Shown: one piece after another, positions 26,672 to 35,162 of the stretch | Layout: each line of letters starts with the position of its first letter | Position numbering within the stretch: position 1 is the stretch's first letter | Assembly: GCA_964577305.1 (NCBI GenBank) | Contig: CAZNYS010000008.1 | Span: forward strand, 1 to 64,000 | Direction of reading: 5' to 3' | Length of the DNA: 64,000 bases | Origin: UBA9300 sp964577305 | GTDB taxonomy: Bacteria > Bacteroidota > Bacteroidia > Bacteroidales > VadinHA17 | The notes under the pieces: generated by a model | Seen by the model: only the letters and a program-made list of their open reading frames with translations | Database searches by the model: none | What the model was told of the DNA's origin: nothing | Translations under genes and position numbers: made by a program

Positions 26672-28142
26672 ACCCAAGAGTTGCTGTTACGAGGTGCCTG
26701 TTATAAGTTATCTCAGCAGGATTAATATCAGGATGATTATACATGAAGTACATTTCATGGTTTGTTCTCAGGGCATAAGACACGTCAAATGAAAAATTCC
26801 TTTGCCTTAAGCCTATACCGCCTGAGTACACAGAATGAAAATTATCTTCATTATCCTCTCCTTTTATAAAAGGGCTTCCGTAAATAGCATACCCTGCCCT
26901 CATATACAGGGTATTCATTCTGAATTCAGCACCTAACCGGAGGTTATGTGCTATATCATAAATATCTTTTATGTCCTGGTTTTCATTATAGTAGTTATAA
27001 TCATCCGAAGCCCTGGAAAACCTTGCCATCCTGTAATCAACAAATTCATAATCAGCACTAATCATACCTGATTTACCCAGCTGCACAGCTGCACCAGCCA
27101 TAGCCCTTAAAGGTGTGGTAAGGGTATATGAGAACCTGAAAGGTTCATTTTCCCATGTATAGTAGTCACCATTATCAAATTCTGACCTTATATCATCGTA
27201 ATAGTACTCATCGAGCCGGTAAACTGTTGGTGTATGAAAGGCAAAGCCCAGTCTGAGCATTTCTATTGGTTTGACTATCACACCAATTTTGAATGAATAA
27301 CCCGTACCGGAAGCTTCAACAACATCTCTGTAAGTAAAGCTATTAAAATCAAATATCAGGTTTTCATTATCCAACTCTGTATGTTCATATGTTGAATATG
27401 AGTCAATTTTATTAATCCCCAGAGTGGCTCCCACGTATAATTTATGGCTGAAGTTTGCTGACACGCTGAAAGCGTGCTCTCCTGCATATCCTTCACGTGT
27501 GATAAGCCGTCTTACTGACTGGCCGTATGTTGAATTAGTATTCTCCCCGTATTGAGAGAAGATAGTAGCATATTCATAACCACCTGAACCGCTTAAAGTA
27601 TCAAGGATCCACACTTCAAAAGCAGCGCCCGGTGCACCATCGATGTCAGTATAATAGATACCACTGGCAATATCAGTCCAATAGTCGGCCATGGAACTAT
27701 TATTATTAACACCCCTGATGACTGCATTAACATTAAAATTATTATTACGGTTAAAGGCATATGCAAAATTTATGCCCGAAAGGCCATCTGTTTTATCCTT
27801 GCTGACAAGGGGATAAACAAAGCCTGCCTGGTTGAGGTTGAATTTATGTGCATATTCGCTGGACTCAGTGTTATTATACTTTGAAAGTGAATTATTATAG
27901 TACATTTGCGGGGATAAGCTTATTTCCATTGACCTGTATACTCCCAGTCCGGCCGGATTCTGGCTCAAAACGGAAAGGTCTCCTCCAAGTGCAGTAAAGG
28001 CACCGCCCATAGCCTGGAACCTGGCTGATCCTCCATAAAAAAGTTGCGAATACCACAGAGCTTCATCGATAGTCTGCGCCCTGCTTAAAGTCATTGTAGC
28101 AATGAAAGTTATAAGTATTATTAATGCTCTTTTCATTTTCAT
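26661..28142 (-). CDS. Outer membrane porin of the OmpP1/FadL/TodX family
   Basis: A signal peptide (MKMKRALIILITFIATMTLSRAQ) is followed by the FadL-type N-terminal plug: GSARFQAMGGAFTALGGDLSVLSQNPAGLGVYRSMEIS. The remaining ~400 residues are amphipathic strands typical of a beta-barrel, ending TATLGFRF with a terminal Phe, the outer membrane sorting signature. At 493 residues the length is usual. Such proteins pass hydrophobic compounds across the outer membrane. It lies 89 bp downstream of the Tyr-rich lipoprotein gene on the same strand. Confidence 0.88.
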   Translation of the reverse strand: MKMKRALIILITFIATMTLSRAQTIDEALWYSQLFYGGSARFQAMGGAFTALGGDLSVLSQNPAGLGVYRSMEISLSPQMYYNNSLSKYNNTESSEYAHKFNLNQAGFVYPLVSKDKTDGLSGINFAYAFNRNNNFNVNAVIRGVNNNSSMADYWTDIASGIYYTDIDGAPGAAFEVWILDTLSGSGGYEYATIFSQYGENTNSTYGQSVRRLITREGYAGEHAFSVSANFSHKLYVGATLGINKIDSYSTYEHTELDNENLIFDFNSFTYRDVVEASGTGYSFKIGVIVKPIEMLRLGFAFHTPTVYRLDEYYYDDIRSEFDNGDYYTWENEPFRFSYTLTTPLRAMAGAAVQLGKSGMISADYEFVDYRMARFSRASDDYNYYNENQDIKDIYDIAHNLRLGAEFRMNTLYMRAGYAIYGSPFIKGEDNEDNFHSVYSGGIGLRQRNFSFDVSYALRTNHEMYFMYNHPDINPAEITYNRHLVTATLGFRF

Positions 28143-28231
28143 TTTTATTAAATGTTACCCTGCCCATCCCATTCGCGGGATGATTTAATCAATTAATGTA
28201 ACAAGCTAATTCCAATATTTATTCTATCACT

Positions 28232-29539
28232 CTATCTCCTGCCTGAGCTTCTGGAACTCGTCGAGGAAGAACTTCTTCCACTGGATGATGACGACCTGCC
28301 ACTGCTTGATGATACAGAGCTTGAGCGGCCGCTACTCACGGATGAAGATCTGCCTACAGAAGAGACACTGCTAGATCCCCTGGAGGACCCCATTGAGGAT
28401 GATCTTGAATTATTAATAACACTCCTTCCTGATGTTGAAGAGCGGTTAATAACTGACCTGCTTGTATTTCCAGAGGATGATCTGTTAATGATTGACCTTC
28501 CTGACGAACTGTTAATGTTTGTGCTGCTTGATGAGCGGTTATTTACTACACGTCCTGCGTTACTGTTGGTAACGGTACTGCTTCTACTGTTAGAATTATT
28601 ATAGGTAGGACGGGTGGTCAGCCTTGGATTTGTATATGTTGGCCTGTATGTCCTGCTCTGAGTATTATACTCAGGTTGTGAAGCAGCACGTGTTGTGGTA
28701 TTAACCTGTGTCCTTCTGTTCAGGCTTGAACTTACTGATCTTTCCTGAGGATTAGTGGCATTTCTGACATTTGTATTGCTCGACACCACTGTCTGATTTA
28801 TCCGTCTGCTGCCTTCGGTACTTCTTGCATTATCAGATACAGTGGCTGTTGTTCTCCTTGATGATCCTATACTTGATCCGGATCTGTTCCCGGAAGAACT
28901 AACATACCTGTTAGACAATGTACTGTATGAACTTCTTCTTCTTACCGGAGTTGTATAATAATTATTATTACTGTAATACCCAGTATAATATGGCGACATC
29001 CATGAGTAGCCATATCCCCAGTACGAGTATGGGCTGTAATAATAAGAACTACCCCAATAAGGTGAAAAGAACGGATCATAGTAATATGAATAATAATAGG
29101 GGCTGTAGAAAGGATCCCACATCCTGTATGAATAATACGGGAATCCGTATGTTAATCCATACCTGAATCCGTAATAGAAAGGATCTCTCCAATACGGATC
29201 AAAGTAATTACCATAAAAACGGTTCAGGTGGCTTGCATAAGATACCCTGTCATAATAATCAAAGGCACTGCTTCTATCACTATCATAATACATTAGATCC
29301 TTATCATATTCAGCCGGATCGAGATATTCATCTGCAACCAGTGTATCAAGGTTAAACTGGTCTTCAATTGCTGAAATTGATTCATATGCCTGGTCAGGCA
29401 CTCCTGCATCCTGCACATATATTTCTCTTGGAGCAGGTGTATAATAAAGATCATCATATTCACCACTCATATAAAGCGATGAAGAACAACTGCTTAGAAG
29501 AAATATTGCTAAAACTGCTATGTAAAGATAAGTTTTCAT
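28232..29539 (-). CDS. Tyr-rich/Ser-rich low-complexity lipoprotein of unknown function
   Basis: I do not recognise a known domain. The N-terminus MKTYLYIAVLAIFLLSSCSSS is a lipoprotein signal. Residues ~95-205 are dominated by Tyr, Trp, Phe, Pro and Gly (runs like SYYYSPYSYWGYGYSW). The last ~220 residues are Ser/Arg/Asn/Thr-rich repeats (SSSGRS, RSVINRSS) with a basic end (SSRSSGRR). The 435-residue protein thus has an aromatic patch and a basic, disordered tail. A GGAGG Shine-Dalgarno (29546-29550) lies 6 nt before the ATG, which is unusual for this phylum. It lies 159 bp downstream of a second protein with the same design. An adhesive, matrix or surface-coating role is only a guess. Confidence 0.75.
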   Translation of the reverse strand: MKTYLYIAVLAIFLLSSCSSSLYMSGEYDDLYYTPAPREIYVQDAGVPDQAYESISAIEDQFNLDTLVADEYLDPAEYDKDLMYYDSDRSSAFDYYDRVSYASHLNRFYGNYFDPYWRDPFYYGFRYGLTYGFPYYSYRMWDPFYSPYYYSYYYDPFFSPYWGSSYYYSPYSYWGYGYSWMSPYYTGYYSNNNYYTTPVRRRSSYSTLSNRYVSSSGNRSGSSIGSSRRTTATVSDNARSTEGSRRINQTVVSSNTNVRNATNPQERSVSSSLNRRTQVNTTTRAASQPEYNTQSRTYRPTYTNPRLTTRPTYNNSNSRSSTVTNSNAGRVVNNRSSSSTNINSSSGRSIINRSSSGNTSRSVINRSSTSGRSVINNSRSSSMGSSRGSSSVSSVGRSSSVSSGRSSSVSSSSGRSSSSSGRSSSSTSSRSSGRR

Positions 29540-29682
29540 TTTTAACCTCCGATCATATTATTTCATCCTAATATTATAAAAGCAAAAACCATACCAATTA
29601 ATAAAGTATATCGGGCAATGGGCTTCAGTAACAAATATAAGATTTTTCTTTGAACCTGGTAGTTTTTCATGATTAATGAAAT

Positions 29683-29709
29683 AAAAAAAAGCAGGCTGTT
29701 AACGCCTGC
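29683..29709 (-). terminator. Intrinsic terminator at the end of the second Tyr/Ser-rich gene
   Basis: Read on the minus strand, GCAGGC and GCCTGC form a perfect 6-bp stem with a 7-base loop, followed by eight T. The 5' arm lies in the final codons and the stop codon is in the loop, so the terminator overlaps the coding end of the gene at 29699-30802. Confidence 0.8.
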
Positions 29710-30802
29710 CTCTTGTTGTTGATGTGGATTTGCTATTGTTCCCTGAACTTGAATTGCGCCTTACAGCTTTACTTCCTGAACTCCGGTTACCTGAGCTTTT
29801 GACTGCACTGCTGCGTGAGTTTCTGCTGGTTGAACTCCTAACTGCACTGTTGCTTGAGCTTCGGCCGGATGAACTTCTAACTGCACTGTTGCGTGAGCTG
29901 CTGCTGGTTGAACTTCTAACTGCATTGCTGCTTGAGCTTCGGCCGGCTGAACTTCTAACTACACTGTTGCGTGAGCTGCTGCTGGTTGAACTTCTAACTG
30001 CATTGCTGTTGTTAGTTCTGCCTGTTGAGCTTCTTACGACAGTGCTGCGTGAAGAAAGATTACCAGTATTATTCCTGTTATTGGTCCGTTCAAGGTTATC
30101 TACATTAACCTGTGTTGTCCTTCTGCTATTGTCAGACCGTACTACATCTGTTGTACGTTGAACGGTATTCCTGTTATAACTTGTCCTGTTTGCACTGGAC
30201 TCAACACGCCGGCTGTCTTCAGGTCTACTGTAAGATGCATACTGTCGTGACGGATAGCGATAATAACTATCGTGGCCAATGTATTTCTGGTAATGATGTT
30301 GGGACCTGTAATAGTTATTTGCATAATAGTAGTTATTATAGATATGATAATGGTTTCTTATCCTTACCCTGTACCTTACTGTTGGGTATGACCAGTAATA
30401 ATAATCCGGGTAATAATCCCAGTAGTAATAATCAGGATAATATCCACCATAGTAAACCCATGGATCGTACCATCCGGTATAATAATATGGATATCCAAAA
30501 GTCCAACCAATTCCAAAAGTTGTATTACCGGCATATATACTAATACCCCAGGATGCAGGACGGTAATTATACCAGTATGACTCTGTATAAACCGGGGCAT
30601 AAAATCCGAAAGATACATATGAACTATGGAAACGTCTTATTCTGGAGGCGTAGTAGAAATCATGGCCTCTTACCGATGCAGTAACAAGCACACCCGGGCT
30701 TGTTTTGTAGTAATCGACCTCTGCAGGTGCCTCCGCTGATTGTAGTGGAGCTGTTATTGCTAACATTCCTGCTATTAATCCGGTAAAATATTTTGCTTTC
30801 AT
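29699..30802 (-). CDS. Secreted Tyr-rich/Ser-rich repeat protein of unknown function
   Basis: A signal peptide (MKAKYFTGLIAGMLAITAPLQSAEA) without lipobox precedes 342 residues in two parts. Residues ~30-165 are Tyr/Trp-rich (for example GYYPDYYYWDYYPDYYYW), with a conserved-looking start (VRGHDFYYASRIRRFHSSYVSF). From about residue 200 to the end the protein is Ser/Arg/Asn-rich, and its last ~110 residues are 13-residue repeats of the type AVRSSTSSSSRNS. The C-terminus is basic (STTRGRR). AGGAGG (30808-30813) lies 5 nt before the ATG. It is the upstream neighbour of the related lipoprotein gene, separated by a terminator. No known family is recognised. Confidence 0.75.
   Translation of the reverse strand: MKAKYFTGLIAGMLAITAPLQSAEAPAEVDYYKTSPGVLVTASVRGHDFYYASRIRRFHSSYVSFGFYAPVYTESYWYNYRPASWGISIYAGNTTFGIGWTFGYPYYYTGWYDPWVYYGGYYPDYYYWDYYPDYYYWSYPTVRYRVRIRNHYHIYNNYYYANNYYRSQHHYQKYIGHDSYYRYPSRQYASYSRPEDSRRVESSANRTSYNRNTVQRTTDVVRSDNSRRTTQVNVDNLERTNNRNNTGNLSSRSTVVRSSTGRTNNSNAVRSSTSSSSRNSVVRSSAGRSSSSNAVRSSTSSSSRNSAVRSSSGRSSSNSAVRSSTSRNSRSSAVKSSGNRSSGSKAVRRNSSSGNNSKSTSTTRGRR
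29755..30040 (-). repeat. 39-bp tandem repeats encoding 13-residue AVRSS(T/S)xxSSRNS units
   Basis: About seven head-to-tail 39-bp units lie inside the 3' half of the gene; adjacent pairs form a 78-bp higher-order unit (GRSSSSN-type then SSSSRNS-type). The copies differ by scattered substitutions, and the first and last are degenerate. The repeats are in frame, so gain or loss of a unit would change protein length without a frameshift. Confidence 0.8.
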
Positions 30803-30897
30803 GACATCCTCCTGCTTTTATATTAACTGTAAGTTTATTTACTTTGTGCGATAATTTCAGTTTCACTTAACAATTTACAAATTCCATACCAAACACC

Positions 30898-32373
30898 ATG
30901 GCAGAATTTTTGACAAAAATGGAAGATAATTATGCGCAATGGTATAATGACCTGGTAATCAAGGCAGATCTTGCTGAAAACTCTGCAGTGAGAGGATGCA
31001 TGGTTATTAAACCCTATGGGTATGCTATCTGGGAGAAGATACAATCTGAACTGGATAAATTATTCAAAGATACCGGTCATGTAAATGCATATTTCCCTCT
31101 TTTTATACCCAAGTCTTTCTTTGCAAGGGAAGCTGATCATGTTGAAGGCTTTGCCAAGGAATGCGCTGTTGTTACACATTACAGGTTAAGAAACAGGCCG
31201 GATGGTAAAGGAATAGAAGTTGACCCTGGCGCAAAACTTGAGGAAGAGCTAATAATCAGGCCAACCTCGGAGACAATTATATGGAATACTTATAAGAATT
31301 GGATCCAGTCGTACCGGGATCTACCCATACTTATAAACCAGTGGGCAAATGTTGTGAGGTGGGAAATGCGTACAAGGCTCTTCCTTCGGACAACCGAGTT
31401 TTTGTGGCAGGAAGGTCATACAGCCCACGCAACCAGGCAGGAAGCTATTGAAGAAACAAAAACCATAATTGACCTGTACGCTCATTTTGTACAGGATTAT
31501 ATGGGGATCCCGGTACTGAAAGGGTATAAGTCTGAATCAGAGAAATTTGCCGGGGCAATAGATACATATGCTATTGAGGCACTTATGCAGGACGGTAAAT
31601 CACTGCAGGCAGGTACCTCTCATTTCCTCGGGCAGAATTTTGCAAAAGCCTTCGATGTGCAATTCACTGATAAATCAGGAAAACTCAAATATGTATGGTC
31701 AACATCATGGGGTGTTTCCACAAGGCTTATGGGGGCACTGGTGATGGCCCATGGTGATAATCATGGTCTTGTTCTGCCACCAAACCTGGCACCCATACAG
31801 GTTGTTATTGTGCCCATTTATAAAGGTAATGACCAGCTTGATTCAATATCATCCACGGCACTAAAGATCAAATCAGATCTTGAAAAACATGGTCTGAGAG
31901 TTAAATATGATGACAGGGATACACATAAACCGGGATTTAAATTTGCTGAATACGAACTCAAAGGTGTTCCCTTACGACTGGCTATTGGCCCAAGGGATAT
32001 AGAGAATGGTACTGTTGAAGTGGCCAGGCGTGATACAATGAGTAAAGAGATAATAAATGTTAATAAGACTGTTGAACACCTAAGTAGCTTACTTACTGAT
32101 ATTCAAATGAACATTTTTAATAAATCATTGGAGTTCAGAGACAGGAACACCTATAAGGTTGATACCTGGGATGAATTCAGGGATTCAATTGAAAACAGGG
32201 GTGGTTTCCTCCTTGCACATTGGGATGGGACAGCGGAAACAGAAGAAAAGATTAAAAATGAAACCAAGGCGAGCATAAGGATAATACCCTTCGGTAATAC
32301 ATCCGAAGAAGGGAAGTGTGTGTACTCAGGTAAACCATCACAAAAAAGAGTGGTTTTTGCAAGGGCATACTGA
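30898..32373 (+). CDS. proS: Prolyl-tRNA synthetase (short, archaeal/eukaryote-like type)
   Basis: This class II aminoacyl-tRNA synthetase charges tRNA-Pro. The 491 residues lack the ~180-residue editing insertion of E. coli-type ProS, and the shape is that of the archaeal/eukaryotic-like ProS: YFPLFIPKSFFAREADHVEGF (motif 1 region), RPTSETIIWNTYKNWI and QWANVVRWEMRTRLFLRT (motif 2), and the GVSTRLMGALVMAHGDN segment (motif 3). The anticodon-binding domain (from about IQVVIVPIYK) and a C-terminal zinc-like domain, ending KRVVFARAY, follow. It is read divergently from the Tyr-rich gene. Confidence 0.95.
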   Translation: MAEFLTKMEDNYAQWYNDLVIKADLAENSAVRGCMVIKPYGYAIWEKIQSELDKLFKDTGHVNAYFPLFIPKSFFAREADHVEGFAKECAVVTHYRLRNRPDGKGIEVDPGAKLEEELIIRPTSETIIWNTYKNWIQSYRDLPILINQWANVVRWEMRTRLFLRTTEFLWQEGHTAHATRQEAIEETKTIIDLYAHFVQDYMGIPVLKGYKSESEKFAGAIDTYAIEALMQDGKSLQAGTSHFLGQNFAKAFDVQFTDKSGKLKYVWSTSWGVSTRLMGALVMAHGDNHGLVLPPNLAPIQVVIVPIYKGNDQLDSISSTALKIKSDLEKHGLRVKYDDRDTHKPGFKFAEYELKGVPLRLAIGPRDIENGTVEVARRDTMSKEIINVNKTVEHLSSLLTDIQMNIFNKSLEFRDRNTYKVDTWDEFRDSIENRGGFLLAHWDGTAETEEKIKNETKASIRIIPFGNTSEEGKCVYSGKPSQKRVVFARAY

Positions 32374-32438
32374 TTGTCTGCCATATTCATTACAGGAATT
32401 TTTAGTACATTGCCATATTCAACAATATTGATCTCTCA

Positions 32439-33131
32439 ATGGAACTTAACGAGCAAAAACTTAAGATCGTAGAAACACTGCAGTATAAGTCGGTTCTCAA
32501 ACAAAATGTATATGATAATACCGAAGCTGCATTTGATAAGATAAAAAAACTGCTTGCAGCTTTAACACGTGAAATAAACAGGGATATCATGGATAGCGAC
32601 AGGAGGATAAGGCTGGTTTATAAGGAAAACGGCAAATTCGATGTCTCGATAAAAGTAGCAGGTGATATCCTGCTTTTCAGTGTGCATTCTAACGTCTTTG
32701 AATTCGACAGGGACCATCCGATCTGGAAAACACCTTATATCCAAAAGAATAAAGATAATTCATATTCAGGTATAATCAGTATATATAACTTCCTGTCAGA
32801 TTCATTAAAGTATTCAAGACAGGATGATCTGGGTTATCTTATTGCCAGAATATTTATTAACCGTGAAAACCAGTACTTTGTGGAGGGCAAGCGCCAGATG
32901 GCCATGCTCTTTTCCAACTTCGGAAATGAAGAGCTGGGAAGGGAAGCACTTAAGAGAATAATCTTTACTGCCATACAATACTCTCTCGAGTTTGACCTAC
33001 TGGTACCTCCCTATGATAATGTAAAAATAGCCTCGGTTGGCCAGCTTGAAAAAAAGATTCAGTTATCAAAAATGGTTACAGGCAAAAGACTGGGCTTCAA
33101 GTTCAATTCTGATGATGTGCTGAAAGAATAG
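32439..33131 (+). CDS. Conserved hypothetical protein, 230 residues
   Basis: I do not recognise a domain. No signal peptide or membrane helix is present, so it is probably cytoplasmic. The N-terminal ~60 residues are helical (MELNEQKLKIVETLQ, then FDKIKKLLAALTREINRDI); the middle has alternating hydrophobic strands (IRLVYKENGKFDVSIKVAGDILLFSVHSNVFEF); the C-terminal part has a helix-rich REALKRIIFTAIQYSLEFDLLVPPYDNV segment. It sits between proS and the BamA-like gene, starting 65 bp after proS and ending 36 bp before ATG 33168. The frame is open over its whole length and well matched to neighbours in codon use. Confidence 0.7.
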   Translation: MELNEQKLKIVETLQYKSVLKQNVYDNTEAAFDKIKKLLAALTREINRDIMDSDRRIRLVYKENGKFDVSIKVAGDILLFSVHSNVFEFDRDHPIWKTPYIQKNKDNSYSGIISIYNFLSDSLKYSRQDDLGYLIARIFINRENQYFVEGKRQMAMLFSNFGNEELGREALKRIIFTAIQYSLEFDLLVPPYDNVKIASVGQLEKKIQLSKMVTGKRLGFKFNSDDVLKE

Positions 33132-33167
33132 TCTGTGCTGCTGAAAAAAGGTAAAGGAAAAATTATT

Positions 33168-35087
33168 ATGGCTAAATTCAGGCAAATATCATTACTGCTT
33201 GGGGTTATAATGTCATTATATACAATACGCTCCTATACTCAAACAAATACCTTTCTGAAGCCTGTAAGAGTAGCCGGGGGATCATACGTGAGCATAAACG
33301 ACTCACTGGTTTACCTCAAAAATGACACAGTCATATACATATCAGACAGCTACATGCCTCAGGACACCAGCATTTATAACCAGACTCTGGTCTTTTATGA
33401 TTCGCTTAAAGCAAAGGCTGAAAGGAAAAATTTCACAAAAATACTCTATGACCTTGTTATTATCCCTCCGGCAAAGGCAAGTTCCAAGAGAATAAATGAG
33501 AGAAATATTGATAACTATACTGAGCACAACGGTAAAATTATAAGGCATATATTCATTAGGAGACTCAATGCATTCGGATCGACAATCAATGATCCCGAGT
33601 CTTCCCTGGAAAATGAACCGGAGTTCTTCCTTAACAAAACCCATATAAAAACCAGGGAATATATAATTAAGAATTATCTCCTTATTGAAGAAAATGACAG
33701 CCTTGTACCACATAAAGTATCTGAAAGTGAACGCCTTCTGAGGCAACTGCCGTATATTCATGATGCCAGGATTGTCATCATACCGGTAAACAGCATGGAA
33801 GTTGACATAATGGTTATAACAAAAGATATTTATTCATTGGGCTTAATGCCAGATATCCATGGTTATAATGTGGGAAAGATATCAATCTTTGATAAAAACC
33901 TTTTCGGCTTTGGTCATGAGCTGGAAGTGGAAATCCCATACGATTACAGGAACTATAACTCCATCGGCTTTGGTGCCGCCTACACTTTGAAAAATATCAG
34001 CCGGACAATGATCGATGTTAAACTGGAATATAAAGATGCTTTCAACAGAAGGGTTGCAGGAGTTGATATATCAAGAAAATTCCTGACTGCTTATACAAAA
34101 TATGCAGGTGGTATAGCGCTATATGAATCATACGTTTTAGAAGACCTTGACACCCTTACTATACCTGAACCGGTGGAATACAATAATTTTGACTTATGGT
34201 TCGGCAGGTCATATCTAATTGATAATAATTTTACAAGAGCGGTTATTTCAGGCCGATACATAAATAATAATGTATGGAACAGACCTGAAATAACAAGTAC
34301 CTCGTATTATGTATATCAGAAATACAAAATTTACCTTGCATCCTTTTCTCTGGTATCACAACGATTCTACAAGTCCAATCTGATTTATAATTACGGAAGG
34401 AGTGAAGATATACCCTACGGTGGTATTGTTGAATTGACTTACGGTAAGGAATATAGTGAATTCGACATAAGAGATTATATTTCCATTAAATCTGCTTTTG
34501 GCAACTTTGTTCCTAATGTCGGATATTTATATGGCCGGGGGATAATATCAACATTTGTGAAAGAGAACAGAACTGAACAGGGCCTTCTTCAATTGCACTT
34601 TAAATATATATCCGATTTATATGATCTCAGGTCATATAAACTCAGGTTATTTGGAACACTTGACTATAGCAAGGGCTTTTACAGGTATAAGGATGAACAC
34701 CTTGCTATTGGAGAAGATAACGGAATACGTGGCTTCAAGAATAATTATCTTTTCCCGGATCAGAGGTTATACCTTAACCTCGAAGCTGTGGCATTCAGTA
34801 AAGTATTTTTTTATGGATTCAGGTTTGCTGTTTTTGGTTTTGCTGATATCGTATTATTTGCACGGGACAAAATGTTCTATGAATATGACAACATGGTGTC
34901 AGGTTTTGGCATTGGCTTCAGGGTAAGGAATGAGAACCTGGTTTTTAAAACATTCCAGGTAAGATTTGGTATATATCCCGGTGCACCACCACACTCAATA
35001 ATGCAATATGTCGATATCGACGGTGAACGATTGCTCAATCCACCGGGCTTCGATCCACAGGCTCCCGGTGTAACAAAATTCCGATAA
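33168..35087 (+). CDS. BamA/TamA-like outer membrane beta-barrel protein
   Basis: A signal peptide (MAKFRQISLLLGVIMSLYTIRSYTQ) leads a 639-residue protein. Residues ~100-230 contain POTRA-like segments (IIRHIFIRRLNAFGSTIND, then LVPHKVSESERLLRQLPYIHDARIVI, VDIMVITKDIYSLG). The C-terminal two thirds read as barrel strands with long aromatic loops, including a GEDNGIRGF motif like the (V/I)RGF of BamA/TamA loop 6, though the end (PQAPGVTKFR) has no terminal Phe. The frame is open from GTG 33135 but ATG 33168 places the signal peptide normally. Role: assembly or translocation of outer membrane or surface proteins is inferred. Confidence 0.78.
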   Translation: MAKFRQISLLLGVIMSLYTIRSYTQTNTFLKPVRVAGGSYVSINDSLVYLKNDTVIYISDSYMPQDTSIYNQTLVFYDSLKAKAERKNFTKILYDLVIIPPAKASSKRINERNIDNYTEHNGKIIRHIFIRRLNAFGSTINDPESSLENEPEFFLNKTHIKTREYIIKNYLLIEENDSLVPHKVSESERLLRQLPYIHDARIVIIPVNSMEVDIMVITKDIYSLGLMPDIHGYNVGKISIFDKNLFGFGHELEVEIPYDYRNYNSIGFGAAYTLKNISRTMIDVKLEYKDAFNRRVAGVDISRKFLTAYTKYAGGIALYESYVLEDLDTLTIPEPVEYNNFDLWFGRSYLIDNNFTRAVISGRYINNNVWNRPEITSTSYYVYQKYKIYLASFSLVSQRFYKSNLIYNYGRSEDIPYGGIVELTYGKEYSEFDIRDYISIKSAFGNFVPNVGYLYGRGIISTFVKENRTEQGLLQLHFKYISDLYDLRSYKLRLFGTLDYSKGFYRYKDEHLAIGEDNGIRGFKNNYLFPDQRLYLNLEAVAFSKVFFYGFRFAVFGFADIVLFARDKMFYEYDNMVSGFGIGFRVRNENLVFKTFQVRFGIYPGAPPHSIMQYVDIDGERLLNPPGFDPQAPGVTKFR

Positions 35088-35100
35088 TGAACATCCCGGG

Positions 35101-35131
35101 AAAAGGCATCCTGATATTCATCTGCCTTTTT
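35101..35131 (+). terminator. Intrinsic terminator after the BamA-like gene
   Basis: AAAAGGCA (35101-35108) and TGCCTTTT (35123-35130) form an 8-bp stem. A smaller GAT/ATC pair lies inside the 14-base loop, and the right arm runs into a T-rich stretch (tttttatt). It stands between the stop codon at 35087 and the tilS start at 35163, so tilS probably needs its own promoter. Confidence 0.65.
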
Positions 35132-35162
35132 ATTACTTTTACAATTACGAAACTAATAACTG

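Noticed and set aside
28165..28182. CATCCC/GGGATG hairpin in the gap before the FadL-like gene
   Set aside because: Six-base stem but no T-run on either strand; too weak to call a terminator.
29755..30040. CRISPR-like array
   Set aside because: The repeats are contiguous, without unique spacers, and are in frame in a protein-coding gene.
29724..30161. Plus-strand Leu-rich open frame opposite the Ser-rich repeats
   Set aside because: It is the mirror of the Ser/Arg codon repeats of the minus-strand gene, with no start context or signal of its own.
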